The notes beneath the pieces are model-generated. The model ran no database searches, was not told where the DNA came from, and saw only the letters and a program-made list of their open reading frames with translations. A stretch of 32,651 nt of DNA. It comes from Acidobacteriota bacterium. GTDB taxonomy: Bacteria > Acidobacteriota > Terriglobia > Versatilivoradales > Versatilivoraceae. The stretch is taken from NCBI GenBank assembly GCA_022821775.1, contig JAJECY010000052.1, positions 1-32,651 of the forward strand, written 5' to 3'. Below, one piece after another: positions 1 through 8,512 of the stretch. The translations under genes and the position numbers were made by a program. Each line of letters begins with the position of its first letter. Position 1 is the stretch's first letter.

Positions 1-504
1 GGTTGACGACTACCCGCTCGAAAGTGCCTGTGAGGGACTGCCCAGAGCCGGGGTCGGTCTCTCAAATCACCTGTTTTTTTCTCGACCACCCTTCCCTTGT
101 CTGTCTCCGGTTGAAATCGGTGATTGATCAGAGCTTCCCTAAGTGTTGACGCCGCGTTCGCGGCTGACTGGAACCCCGGGCTACCGCCCGGGAGTCGATC
201 ATTGGAAAATCCTATCCCTCGGCAGTGTCGTGATTTCAGGGAGAGCGGTGAAGCCGCGGTTGGCGTGGGTCTTCCGAGCATACGTTCCCTACAGGCCCTC
301 CCTATAGAGCGGCGTAGCCGCGCCAGCACTTAGCCGTGGGCGTCAGCCCATGGACGTCGGATCAATCTCCCCCGGCAGCCGCGTAGGCGGCGATAAAAGG
401 CCGGGTTCCGAGACCACACGGCCTCCCCCAGGCCACCCCTGTCTGGAACTCTCCTGTTTCTCTCTAGAATGATCCGCCCGCCGGGGGGGCGGGGGCTGCC
501 ACTC
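1..504. repeat. Gene-free region with a cluster of REP-like hairpins
   Basis: I find no credible gene in these 504 bases. They hold a dense series of short inverted repeats: GCCGCG-TT-CGCGGC at 151-164, CCCGGGC-TACC-GCCCGGG at 174-192, GCGGC-GTA-GCCGC at 309-321, CCGTGGGC-GTCA-GCCCATGG at 334-353 (7 of 8 pairs) and GCCGC-GTAG-GCGGC at 378-391. Several stems are variants of one GCGGC/GCCGC theme with GTA-type loops, as expected of dispersed REP-type palindromes rather than independent terminators. No T-tract follows any of them. Membership in a genome-wide family is inference and would need other copies. Confidence 0.55.
474..492 (-). terminator. GC-rich hairpin downstream of the dehydratase gene
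   Basis: CCGCCC at 474-479 pairs with GGGCGG at 487-492, with a G-rich loop. It starts 13 bases beyond the stop codon of the last gene of the hyuA-CocE-dehydratase operon. There is no U-run after it on the minus strand, so at best it is a weak or factor-assisted terminator or an mRNA 3'-end stabiliser. Confidence 0.3.
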
Positions 505-1437
505 TCAATCCAGACCCAGGACACTCGACCACTTTTCCAGGAGTTGCCAGGTGACTCCGGCGCCGCCGCAGACCACCACCAGGATGTTCTCCGCTCCCAC
601 TATCGGCTGCGACCGGTCGTAGACGGCGGCCAGGGCGGCGCCGCAGGCCGGCTCCACCAGCAGCCGGTGGTCGTCGGCAAAGCGCAACACCGCCCCGACG
701 GCGGCCCGGTCCGACACCACCCAGGGGAGGACCCGATGGGACTCTGTCCAGGCCAGCGCCCGGGAGGCGACCCGGCGGGCCCCCAGGGAGGTGGCCAGCG
801 AAGCGATGCCCGGCAGGGTCACCAGGCGCCCGGCCTCGACCGACCGGGAGAATGCGTCGGCCCCCTCGGTCTCCACCGCGCAGACCGGCACCTCCTGCCA
901 GCCCTCCCGGTGCATTCCCTGCAGCACGCCGCACAACAAGCCGCCGCCGCCGACCGCCAGCACCACCAGATCCGGCTTCACCCCGGCCTCCCGGACTTCC
1001 CGCACCAGGCTGGCATGGCCGTCCCAGATCCCGGGATCGTCAAAGGGATGGATGTAGGCGGCCTCCTGGCGGCGCGCCAGGTCCAGGGCCACCGCATGGG
1101 AGTCGTCCCAGGCGGCGCCCTGCTGGATGACGGTGGCTCCCTCGCCGCGCAGCCGTTCCAGCATGAGGCTGGAGGTCGTCTCGGGGACCACCACCGTGAC
1201 GGGCAGGCCGAGCCGGCGGCCGGCGTAGGCCACGGCGTAGCCGGCGTTGCCCCCGGATGAAGCCGCCAGGGCCCGGGCCCCCTCCTTCAGGGCCGACTGG
1301 CAGGCGTGGCCGACACCCCGGATCTTGAAGGAGCCGGTGGGTTGGAGCGCATCCAGCTTGAGCCAGACCCGGGCGCCCAGCCAGGCGCTCAGGGGCCTGG
1401 ACTCCCACAGGGGGGTTCGGTGGTGCAGAGGCTTCAT
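505..1437 (-). CDS. PLP-dependent serine/threonine dehydratase-like enzyme
   Basis: A 310-residue fold-type II PLP enzyme of the serine/threonine dehydratase family, which deaminates L-serine or L-threonine to a 2-oxo acid and ammonia. The Schiff-base lysine lies in TGSFKIRG (Lys38), the substrate loop is SSGGNAG at residues 60-66, and the phosphate-binding glycine loop is GGGG at 163-166. There is no C-terminal ACT regulatory domain, so it resembles the short catabolic serine dehydratases rather than biosynthetic IlvA. Its ATG overlaps the stop of the CocE gene by 4 bases (ATGA at 1434-1437), so it is probably translationally coupled as the last gene of the operon. Context suggests catabolism of an amino-acid-like product released by the upstream enzymes. 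The exact substrate cannot be read from sequence. Confidence 0.85.
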   Translation of the reverse strand: MKPLHHRTPLWESRPLSAWLGARVWLKLDALQPTGSFKIRGVGHACQSALKEGARALAASSGGNAGYAVAYAGRRLGLPVTVVVPETTSSLMLERLRGEGATVIQQGAAWDDSHAVALDLARRQEAAYIHPFDDPGIWDGHASLVREVREAGVKPDLVVLAVGGGGLLCGVLQGMHREGWQEVPVCAVETEGADAFSRSVEAGRLVTLPGIASLATSLGARRVASRALAWTESHRVLPWVVSDRAAVGAVLRFADDHRLLVEPACGAALAAVYDRSQPIVGAENILVVVCGGAGVTWQLLEKWSSVLGLD

Positions 1438-3356
1438 CGGCTTCGTCTCCTCGGAATGAAGGGCAGGACGAGGTGCGAGGGCCGGCCGGCATCCAGGTAG
1501 ACCGTGTTGCGGGCCACCTGCGTGCGGGTGTGCCGACCCATGGGCTCGCCGGTGTTGGGATTGACGTCGAAGCGAGGGAAATTGCTGCTGGATACGTCCA
1601 CCCGAATCCGATGGCCGGCCTTGAAACAGTTGCTGGTCGGCGGCAGGACGATCTCGATGGCATGGACCTCACCCGGACGCATGGACTCTTCCTTCTCGAA
1701 TCCGTTGCGGTAACGAGCCCGCAGGATGCCGTCCGCCAGGTTCAGATCGTAGCCCTCCGGATAGTCCGGGTTGGGGGGATAGACGTCCAGCAGCTTGACG
1801 GTGAAGTCGGTATCCGGAGCCGTGGAGGAAACCCACAGCCTGGCGGTGATGTGGCCGGTCAACTCGACGTCCTCTTCCAGGGGAGGGGTCTGAAAGACCA
1901 GCACGTCGCCCCGCTCCGACAGGCGGGGGAACGGGGACCGGCAGGCGAACAGCCCCGGCTGCTCTTTCTGGTCGGCAGCTCCTTCGATCACCAGGCTCCG
2001 CATCCGCGCCCGTGCAGGAATGAACCCCGACCAGGGCGACTGCGCCAGCTCGCCCAGGGGAGCCAGCTCGAAGATGCTGGTCATGGCCCCGGCGATGGTG
2101 GGCACGGGACGGGAGGGGTCGAAGGTGAAGCCGGCGGGCGCCTCGCCTGGGGGTGGCGGGGAGGGACTCAATCCCCCGCCGCTGCGCAGGTACCAGGGAC
2201 GGTAGCGCGTGCGGGCCGGCGGCCACTCGTTTTCGCAACGCCACTCCCCTCCATGGCTCAGCCTCCCCTCGTCGGTCTTTCGGCCGCTGCCTCCGCCCAT
2301 GCGGAAGAGACGCACCGGGGGACCCGGGTCCGGAGGCGCGGGCGGATCCTTCAACCAGCCTTCAAACCAGGAGAGCCGTTCCCGGTTGTAGCGGTCGCGC
2401 CCCCAGGCCGCCTCGGAGCCGAAGTCGACGTCGCCCGCAAAGGAATGTCCCGCCCGCATGCCCCCGTGGGTCCAGGGACCCATGACCAGCCGTTGAGGCG
2501 TCCGGTTCTGCCGGGCCATGGCCGCGTAGTAGCGGGTGACGGCGATGGCGAAGGGATCGTACCAGCCGCCGCTGTAGGTGCCCGGGATGTCGGCATGGCG
2601 CTGGAAGTGCTGCTCGAAATCATTGCTCTCAAGCCGCCAGAACTCGTCGTAAGCCCCCCGGCGATAATAGTTCATCAGGGTCTTTTCAAGGTTGGGGACG
2701 GCTGCCAGAGGGGTGCCGCCCGGCTGGAAGGGCGTCTGCCGGACCCAGTGGCCCATCTGCTCCATTCCCCGCAAAACCGACTGGCGGGCCGCCGGGTCGT
2801 CCCGAATCTCCTGGGCGTCGTAGGCATGCAGGAAGAGGGCGCCGAACATGTGGAGCTGCATGGCTCCGCCCCAACGCACCTGGTGGGCATAGCTGTTGGT
2901 GGGGATGACATCGGGCCAGATGGCCCGCAGGTGGGGCGGCCGGTAGAGGGCCATGTGGGTCTGGACCAGGCCCAGATGAGAGCTGCCCATGGCGCCCACC
3001 CGGCCGTTGGACCAGGACTGGGCCGCCATCCACTCCACCGTGTCGAATCCGTCGGTTCCGGCCGTCTGGTTGACGGTGTGGAAATACTGGCCCGTTCCCT
3101 CGGAACGGTGCCTGCCGCGCAGGTCCTGCAATACCAGCACGTACCCCCTCGGAGTGAAGCAGTCGGCCACCTCGTCGATGAGCCATTCCGCCTGCTTGTC
3201 GTAGGAGGTGCGCACCAGCAGGGCCGGAAAGGGTCCCGGCAACACTTCCCCGCCGCGTGCCGGCCGGTAGATGTCGGCGGCCAGGCGCACCCCGTCCCGC
3301 ATGGGGATCATCAGGTCCTTGAAAACGGCCACCTGGTATGGATCGGGGGTTTCCAT
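1434..3356 (-). CDS. CocE/NonD family X-Pro dipeptidyl-peptidase-like hydrolase
   Basis: A 640-residue alpha/beta hydrolase of the CocE/NonD family (acyl esterases and X-Pro dipeptidyl-peptidase relatives). The likely triad is Ser126 in GSSHLG, Asp267 in GGWYDPF and His297 in GPWTHGG. The C-terminal third (from about residue 430) has the jelly-roll X-Pro-peptidase C-domain look, with the typical FPRFDVNPNTG motif near the end. The frame stays open far upstream, but that part overlaps hyuA in another frame. The true start is the ATG at 3356, which forms TGATG with the hyuA stop, and the N-terminus METPDPYQV leads straight into the conserved MRDGVRLAADIYRP. No signal peptide is visible, so it is probably cytoplasmic. 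Substrate unknown; an amide or ester cleaved in the same pathway as HyuA is inference. Confidence 0.88.
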   Translation of the reverse strand: METPDPYQVAVFKDLMIPMRDGVRLAADIYRPARGGEVLPGPFPALLVRTSYDKQAEWLIDEVADCFTPRGYVLVLQDLRGRHRSEGTGQYFHTVNQTAGTDGFDTVEWMAAQSWSNGRVGAMGSSHLGLVQTHMALYRPPHLRAIWPDVIPTNSYAHQVRWGGAMQLHMFGALFLHAYDAQEIRDDPAARQSVLRGMEQMGHWVRQTPFQPGGTPLAAVPNLEKTLMNYYRRGAYDEFWRLESNDFEQHFQRHADIPGTYSGGWYDPFAIAVTRYYAAMARQNRTPQRLVMGPWTHGGMRAGHSFAGDVDFGSEAAWGRDRYNRERLSWFEGWLKDPPAPPDPGPPVRLFRMGGGSGRKTDEGRLSHGGEWRCENEWPPARTRYRPWYLRSGGGLSPSPPPPGEAPAGFTFDPSRPVPTIAGAMTSIFELAPLGELAQSPWSGFIPARARMRSLVIEGAADQKEQPGLFACRSPFPRLSERGDVLVFQTPPLEEDVELTGHITARLWVSSTAPDTDFTVKLLDVYPPNPDYPEGYDLNLADGILRARYRNGFEKEESMRPGEVHAIEIVLPPTSNCFKAGHRIRVDVSSSNFPRFDVNPNTGEPMGRHTRTQVARNTVYLDAGRPSHLVLPFIPRRRSR

Positions 3357-5473
3357 CAGCGGGACGCCCGGTTTCGCAGAATCAGGTTGTCGTGGCCGTC
3401 CACCTCCGCCCGGCACCCCGGATGGATGACCGTGGTGGAGTCCAGCTCCACCACCACGGCCGGCCCCTCGATCCGGTGGCCGGGCTCCAATCGGTAGCGA
3501 TCGTAGAGAGGACAGGACACGTAGCCGCCGCTCTCGTCGAAATAGACCGAGGCAGTGGCCGTCAGCGCCGAGGAAAGGTCTCGACCGACAGCCTTCCGTT
3601 GCCGCAGTGCGGGCTTGCGGATGCGGCCGACAGCCACCAGCCGGAGGTTGACCAGCTCGACCGGCTCTTCCGGCGCGCTGAATCCATTGGCCCGGTCGTG
3701 CTCGCGGTGGAAGCGCTCCGCCGCCCGCTGAACGGTGGCGGAGTCGATTCGGTTCTCCTCCCATGGAATATTCAGTTCGTAGCTCTGTCCCACGTAGCGC
3801 AGGTCGGCCTGCCAGAGGCAGCCGATGTCCCGGGCCGGCACCCCTTCCCTGGCGAGGGTCTCTCGTCCCTGAGCTTCCAGCCTGCGATAGGTCGCTTCCA
3901 CGGCGGCAAGATCCAGCCGGTCCAGGCGCTCGATCAGCGTGGTCGTATACTCGTGCTTGAGGTCGGTGACCAGCAGCCCCAGCGCCGAGGTGGTCCCCGG
4001 ACTGGGAGGCACGATGGTGGTGGGCATTTCCATCTCGGCGGCCAGGCGGTTGGCGTGCACCGGTCCGGCCCCGCCGAAGGCCACCAGGGCGAACCGCCTG
4101 GGGTCGTAGCCCCGCTGAACCGAGACCAGCCGCAGGGCGTTCACCATGGCCGCATTGGCGATCTCCACGATCCCGTGGGCGGCCTCCACCACCTCCATTC
4201 CCAGGATATCGGCGCACTTCTCCTTGATCGCCCGTCGCGCCGCCTCCACGTCCAGGGTGAGCCGTCCCCCCAGGAAGTGGTCGGGCTGCAGGCGGCCCAG
4301 GACCAGGTTGGCATCGGTCACCGTAGGCTCGCCGCCTCCCTGCCCGTAACAGACGGGTCCCGGCTCGGCTCCCGCGCTGCGGGGCCCCACCCGAAGGATC
4401 CCGCCCGAATCCACCCAGGCGACGGACCCGCCTCCGGCCCCGATCTCCACCAGGTCGATCACCGGAGTGCGAATGGGATAGCCGGACCCCCGCTGGGCGC
4501 CGGTGCCAGCCTGGGCCGAGGCGCCCACTTCGTAGTCCTTGGTGATCTTGGGAGTCCCGCCCTGGATGAGGCCGACCTTGGCGGTGGTGCCGCCCATGTC
4601 GAAGGAGATGAGGTCGGGAAAGTTCAACTCCTTCCCCAGGTAGGCTGCCGAAATGACCCCGGCGGCAGGCCCGGACTCCACCATGAACACGGGCCGGCGG
4701 CACGCCTCCGCAAAGGTGAACACCCCGCCGCTGCTCTGCATCAGCAGCAGCTCGGCCTGCAACCCTTCCTTTCGCAGTTGACTCTCGATGCGCTGCAGGT
4801 AACGCGCCACCACCGGCTGAATGGCGGCATTGATGACGGTGGTGCTGGCCCGGAAGTATTCGCGGAACTCCGGAGCCACCTCGCTGGAAAGGCTGAGGGG
4901 AACCTCCGGCAGGGCCGCCCGCATAATTTTGCCCACGCGCTGCTCGTGCTCGGGATTGGCGTAGGCGTGCAGCAGGCAGACGGCCACCGATTCCACCTCC
5001 TCCTCGGCCAGGCGCCGGGCCACCCGGGCCACGGCCGCTTCTTCCAGGGGCGTCACCACCCGCCCCCGGGCATCCAGGCGCTCGGGAACCCCGAAACAGA
5101 GGTTGCGGGGCACCAGCGGCCTGGGTTTTTCGAACTGGAGGTCGTAGAGGCTGGGCCGGATCTGGCGGGCGATCTCCAACAGGTCCCGAAAACCCTCGGT
5201 GGTGACGAAACCGGTGCGGGCGATGGTTCCCTCGATGATGGCGTTGGTGGCCACGGTGGTCCCGTGCACCAGGTAGGTCACCTGGCCGGGGTCGACGCCG
5301 TTTTCGCTCAGAATTCGGTGGGCGGCCTCCAGCAGAGCCTGCGAATGGTCCCTGGGCGTGGAGGGCACCTTGCCGATCCGAATTTCTCCGGTGGCTTCGT
5401 TGATCAGGGTGGCGTCGGTAAAGGTGCCGCCGATGTCGATTCCCAGCCGGTAGCGAGATGGCGATTCTTCCAT
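3356..5473 (-). CDS. hyuA: Hydantoinase/oxoprolinase family protein, HyuA-type subunit
   Basis: A 705-residue HyuA-type protein (N-methylhydantoinase A / acetone carboxylase beta superfamily). These are ATP-dependent enzymes acting on cyclic amides or related substrates. The actin-like ATPase signatures are present: GIDIGGTFTD at residues 11-20, HGTTVATNAIIEG at 70-82, ESGPAAGV at 266-273 and FDMGGTTAKV at 291-300. Length is normal for the family. The stop overlaps the ATG of the CocE gene by one base (TGATG). A HyuB subunit normally lies next to HyuA, but none is present anywhere in the window. Either it is encoded elsewhere, or this enzyme works alone or with the two downstream enzymes. Upstream, in the same orientation and 191 bases away, is the TonB receptor. 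The ribosome-binding site is weak (AAAGG close to the ATG), but no better start precedes the nucleotide-binding motif. Confidence 0.9.
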   Translation of the reverse strand: MEESPSRYRLGIDIGGTFTDATLINEATGEIRIGKVPSTPRDHSQALLEAAHRILSENGVDPGQVTYLVHGTTVATNAIIEGTIARTGFVTTEGFRDLLEIARQIRPSLYDLQFEKPRPLVPRNLCFGVPERLDARGRVVTPLEEAAVARVARRLAEEEVESVAVCLLHAYANPEHEQRVGKIMRAALPEVPLSLSSEVAPEFREYFRASTTVINAAIQPVVARYLQRIESQLRKEGLQAELLLMQSSGGVFTFAEACRRPVFMVESGPAAGVISAAYLGKELNFPDLISFDMGGTTAKVGLIQGGTPKITKDYEVGASAQAGTGAQRGSGYPIRTPVIDLVEIGAGGGSVAWVDSGGILRVGPRSAGAEPGPVCYGQGGGEPTVTDANLVLGRLQPDHFLGGRLTLDVEAARRAIKEKCADILGMEVVEAAHGIVEIANAAMVNALRLVSVQRGYDPRRFALVAFGGAGPVHANRLAAEMEMPTTIVPPSPGTTSALGLLVTDLKHEYTTTLIERLDRLDLAAVEATYRRLEAQGRETLAREGVPARDIGCLWQADLRYVGQSYELNIPWEENRIDSATVQRAAERFHREHDRANGFSAPEEPVELVNLRLVAVGRIRKPALRQRKAVGRDLSSALTATASVYFDESGGYVSCPLYDRYRLEPGHRIEGPAVVVELDSTTVIHPGCRAEVDGHDNLILRNRASR

Positions 5474-5520
5474 GAGCCTTTTGCAAGATTCTGGGGGAGT
5501 CGGAGAGGTCGAGCCGAATG

Positions 5521-5633
5521 GCGAAGGCCGATCCGGTGGGGGGTTCGCACAAGGCGAGCCAAAGGCGAGATCTTGTGCGCCGTCGCGAGTACGCGCCAGC
5601 CAAGCTACGGGCGAAGGCTGATGCGGTGGGGGG
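5521..5633. repeat. Pair of 23-bp direct repeats and a 7-bp inverted repeat between the TonB receptor and hyuA
   Basis: Positions 5521-5543 and 5611-5633 are 21 of 23 identical (both begin GCGAAGGC and end CGGTGGGGGG), with a 90-base period. Between them GCACAAG (5547-5553) pairs with CTTGTGC (5572-5578). The stem could form in the transcript running from the receptor gene into hyuA. No function is known. A regulatory repeat or a duplicated palindromic element are both possible. Confidence 0.45.
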
Positions 5634-5664
5634 CCAACGCCGGCGCCGCCCAGAAGCGCACCCC

Positions 5665-8436
5665 CTACTGCCCCAGCTTCTTGAATGAGAAGGCTAGGCG
5701 GAAGTAGAAATAGGCGCCGTTGAAACCCCAGGGCGTGTATTCGCTGTACTGTTCGCCCACGCTGGTTGCGTTGGGAGAGACGTCGGAGAAGGTGTTGAAG
5801 GCGTTGCGGGCGCCGATCGCCAGCCTCGTCTGCTCGCTCAAGGGCACCCCGACCTCAAGGTCGAAGACCGGCTTGCCGCTGAACAGGGTCTGGGCGCTGT
5901 CCCAGTCGAACCAAGCTCCATAGTAATGCAGGCGGCCCAGAACATTCACCGGGCCGATTTTCTGGCTGACGCCGGCGTTCCAGCGGTTCCTGGGGAGGGC
6001 TTCCTGAAGTTCCCGCAGGCGGCGGGCCGCGTTGAGCAGATCCGGATTGAAATGGGTCACCCGGGTGTCGGTGTGGTTGAAGACGGCGCTGAACACGGTG
6101 CCGCCCTTCAGCCGGGGCGGCGCGTAGCTGAAGACCAGGTCGATTCCCTGGGTGGTGGTGGAGATATCGTTGGTGAAGAAGCGAAAGCTGGCCAGTCCGC
6201 GAGCGTTTTCCACTCCCGCTTTCAGGAGCTGATCGACCTCTGTCGGCGTGAGGATGAAGTCCTGGGTTACGGCCAGCCGGTCGTCCACCTCGATGCGGAA
6301 ATAATCGGCCGTGAGAATCAGCGTCCCTTGTTCCAGAACCGCCCCGGCGGTGGTGTTGACCGAGGTCTCGGGGTTGAGCGGCTCCCCGCCCCGCAATCGG
6401 GCCACGGGGAAGATCGACGGAACGGTGCCCCGTTCCACCAGGTCGCCGATGGTGGGGTCGAAAATCGTCGACAGGTTGAACCCGTTCTGCTGGCCAGGCG
6501 TGGGGGCGCGGAACCCGCTGCTCAGGCTGGCGCGGAGCGAGAAGGGATCCGCAAGCCGGTAGCGGCCCGACAGCTTGCCGTTGACCGTGGTGCCGAAATC
6601 CTCGAAGTTCTCTATGCGAGCCGCCGTACCCACCGTCCATCGGTCCTCCGCACCCGACAGTTCCACATCGCCGTAGAACGCGATGTTGCTGCGGTTCCAC
6701 TTGCCGGCCGCTTGCGGGCTGTAGCCGCTGAAGCCGTTGGAACCGGCGCTGAACCCCTGTGCGGCATAGGGGCCGACTTCCCAGGATTCCCGTTGTCCCA
6801 GCCGCGTCTCATACTGTTCGTCGCGCCACTCGGCCCCGGCGGCAAGATTGAGCCTGTCGTTGACGGCATAGGAGACGTCCAGGTTGAGGCTGATCTCCTG
6901 CTGCCGATTGCTGCCCAGGTCGAAGTCGGTGGGGGTCTCGGGACCGAGCGAGGCGTTGACCGTGTTGCCGATGAACAGATCGGTCCGGTGGGACCCGAGA
7001 CTGACGCTCGCGTCCCAGACCAAACTCTTGCCGGTGAAACCGCGTATCCCGGCGACCACCGAGCCATCCGACACCGAACCTCCGAAGTTGGGCGTGAACC
7101 CTCCCGGGAATATCTCCTGGAAGGAGAAGCAATCCGGGTCGGCCATCACCCTCCCCATGGCCGACGGGTCGGGCAGGTGATCGGTAACGGCTACCGTGGG
7201 ACAGTTGGCGGAGGGATCGCCCCGCGCGGCCGCAACGTCGCCGATGAGCAGGGTTCGACCGCGGTCTGCCGTGAAGACGCCCCCCCGCGTGTTGGGGTTG
7301 CGGAAGAAGAAGCCACCCGTCACCTCCTTTCCGGCGTAGCCGGTGTGCCCGTAGAACTGCAGGCGATCGGTGAGAGGGACGCCGAAGTTGCCGAACAGCT
7401 TGAGGTCGCCGTCAACATCCGGAGAGCCCCAGATCTGGGCGGGGTCTCGCACGTGGGTATTGCCTGCCGCCACCAGAGCCGCCACGTCGCTACGCTGGAC
7501 GCTGCGGTCGGTCGGCTCGGCGCCGCCGTACTCGAAGCTGAGGTTGGCGAAACCGGTGGAGCCCAGCGGCAATCCGGCGTTGCCGGCCACACTGTAGGTG
7601 GGGCCGTCCCATCGCTCGGCGTAGATGCCCGTATTGAGTTCGAGACTGCCACCGGAACGATTGTCCTTGGGCAGCAGGTTGATGACTCCGGCAATGGCGT
7701 CGGAGCCGTACTGGGCGGCGGCGCCGTCGCGCAGCACCTCGGCCTGGCGCAGGGCAATTGCCGGTATGCCCGAGATATCGGGCCCCTGGGACCCGAAGGC
7801 CACTCCGTTGCCGCCGTGCCAGTCGATGATGGAGGAGCGGTGGCGGCGCTTCCCGTTGACCAGGACCAGCGTGTGGTCGGGCGCCAGGTTGCGCAGCATC
7901 ACGGGCCGCACCACGGTGGAGGCGTCGCTGATCGGCTGGGTGTTGACGTTGAAGGAGGGAACCACCGCCCGCAACTGGGTTGCCAGGTCCCTGCTCCCCT
8001 GGCTGGCGAAGTCCTCGGTCCGGATGACGTCCACCGGGACGGTGGACTCGGTCGCCGACCGCGGCTCGGCTCGGCTGCCCACCACCACAATGGAGGTGGT
8101 GACCGCCCCCAGTTCCAGCGAGAAGTTCCGTGCGGCCGTCTGGCCGGCCATCAGCTCGACGTCTCCGGCGGTGGCCGGCTCAAAGCCGGAAGCCTCTACC
8201 GTCACCGTGTAGACCCCGGGCTCCAGGGTCAACCGGTAGCTGCCCACGGCATCCGTTGAGCCGGTCGTCTCGACTCCGGTGACATGGTTGGTCGCCGTGA
8301 CCTGGGCGGCCGGGATGGCCGAGCCGTAGGCGTCGTTTACTTCGCCTCGCAGGGTAGCAGTCTGCTGAGCGTAGGCCGTGCCGTACATCGCAATCAGGAG
8401 CAGCACAACCGTCGAAACAACAAGTCTGTAGAGCAT
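5665..8436 (-). CDS. TonB-dependent outer-membrane receptor with carboxypeptidase-regulatory-like N-domain
   Basis: A 923-residue TonB-dependent receptor, an outer-membrane gated channel for a large or scarce nutrient. From the chosen ATG the protein opens with a signal peptide ending in GTAYAQQ. A CarboxypepD_reg-like beta-sandwich follows (about residues 25-105, with GSYRLTLEPGVYTVTVEASG), then the plug (from about 125; LVLVNGKRRHRSS and GSDAIAGVINLLPKD are typical) and a 22-strand-type barrel to the C-terminus. The frame extends 13 codons further upstream. The start at 8436 is preferred because GGGAGGAG precedes it by 5 bases and the signal peptide begins there. It lies head-to-head with the GT87-like gene and upstream of hyuA on the same strand, so it may import the substrate of that operon (inference). 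It ends in ...KKLGQ rather than the usual terminal aromatic residue. Confidence 0.92.
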   Translation of the reverse strand: MLYRLVVSTVVLLLIAMYGTAYAQQTATLRGEVNDAYGSAIPAAQVTATNHVTGVETTGSTDAVGSYRLTLEPGVYTVTVEASGFEPATAGDVELMAGQTAARNFSLELGAVTTSIVVVGSRAEPRSATESTVPVDVIRTEDFASQGSRDLATQLRAVVPSFNVNTQPISDASTVVRPVMLRNLAPDHTLVLVNGKRRHRSSIIDWHGGNGVAFGSQGPDISGIPAIALRQAEVLRDGAAAQYGSDAIAGVINLLPKDNRSGGSLELNTGIYAERWDGPTYSVAGNAGLPLGSTGFANLSFEYGGAEPTDRSVQRSDVAALVAAGNTHVRDPAQIWGSPDVDGDLKLFGNFGVPLTDRLQFYGHTGYAGKEVTGGFFFRNPNTRGGVFTADRGRTLLIGDVAAARGDPSANCPTVAVTDHLPDPSAMGRVMADPDCFSFQEIFPGGFTPNFGGSVSDGSVVAGIRGFTGKSLVWDASVSLGSHRTDLFIGNTVNASLGPETPTDFDLGSNRQQEISLNLDVSYAVNDRLNLAAGAEWRDEQYETRLGQRESWEVGPYAAQGFSAGSNGFSGYSPQAAGKWNRSNIAFYGDVELSGAEDRWTVGTAARIENFEDFGTTVNGKLSGRYRLADPFSLRASLSSGFRAPTPGQQNGFNLSTIFDPTIGDLVERGTVPSIFPVARLRGGEPLNPETSVNTTAGAVLEQGTLILTADYFRIEVDDRLAVTQDFILTPTEVDQLLKAGVENARGLASFRFFTNDISTTTQGIDLVFSYAPPRLKGGTVFSAVFNHTDTRVTHFNPDLLNAARRLRELQEALPRNRWNAGVSQKIGPVNVLGRLHYYGAWFDWDSAQTLFSGKPVFDLEVGVPLSEQTRLAIGARNAFNTFSDVSPNATSVGEQYSEYTPWGFNGAYFYFRLAFSFKKLGQ

Positions 8437-8470
8437 TAACTCCTCCCGCCGGAACGATTCCTGGTACACA

Positions 8471-8476
8471 ATCATA
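8471..8476 (-). promoter_or_regulatory. Possible -10 box of the TonB receptor gene
   Basis: On the minus strand TATGAT (5 of 6 matches to TATAAT) lies 34 bases upstream of the receptor ATG, in the 76-base gap to the divergent glycosyltransferase gene. No convincing -35 element sits 16-18 bases upstream of it, so this is only a candidate. Confidence 0.3.
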
Positions 8477-8512
8477 GCTTACGACTCCGAACAGGGAAGG
8501 TAGAGCATCCTC

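Noticed and set aside
3357-5603. Upstream extension of the CocE frame into a 1389-residue protein
   Set aside because: That part overlaps hyuA in another frame, is Arg/Gly/Pro-rich shadow translation, and the true start is the TGATG junction at 3356.
1473-8259. Long plus-strand open frames of 674, 789 and 777 codons opposite CocE, hyuA and the TonB receptor
   Set aside because: Antisense shadows caused by high GC content; they show no domains, while the minus-strand genes have clear motifs.
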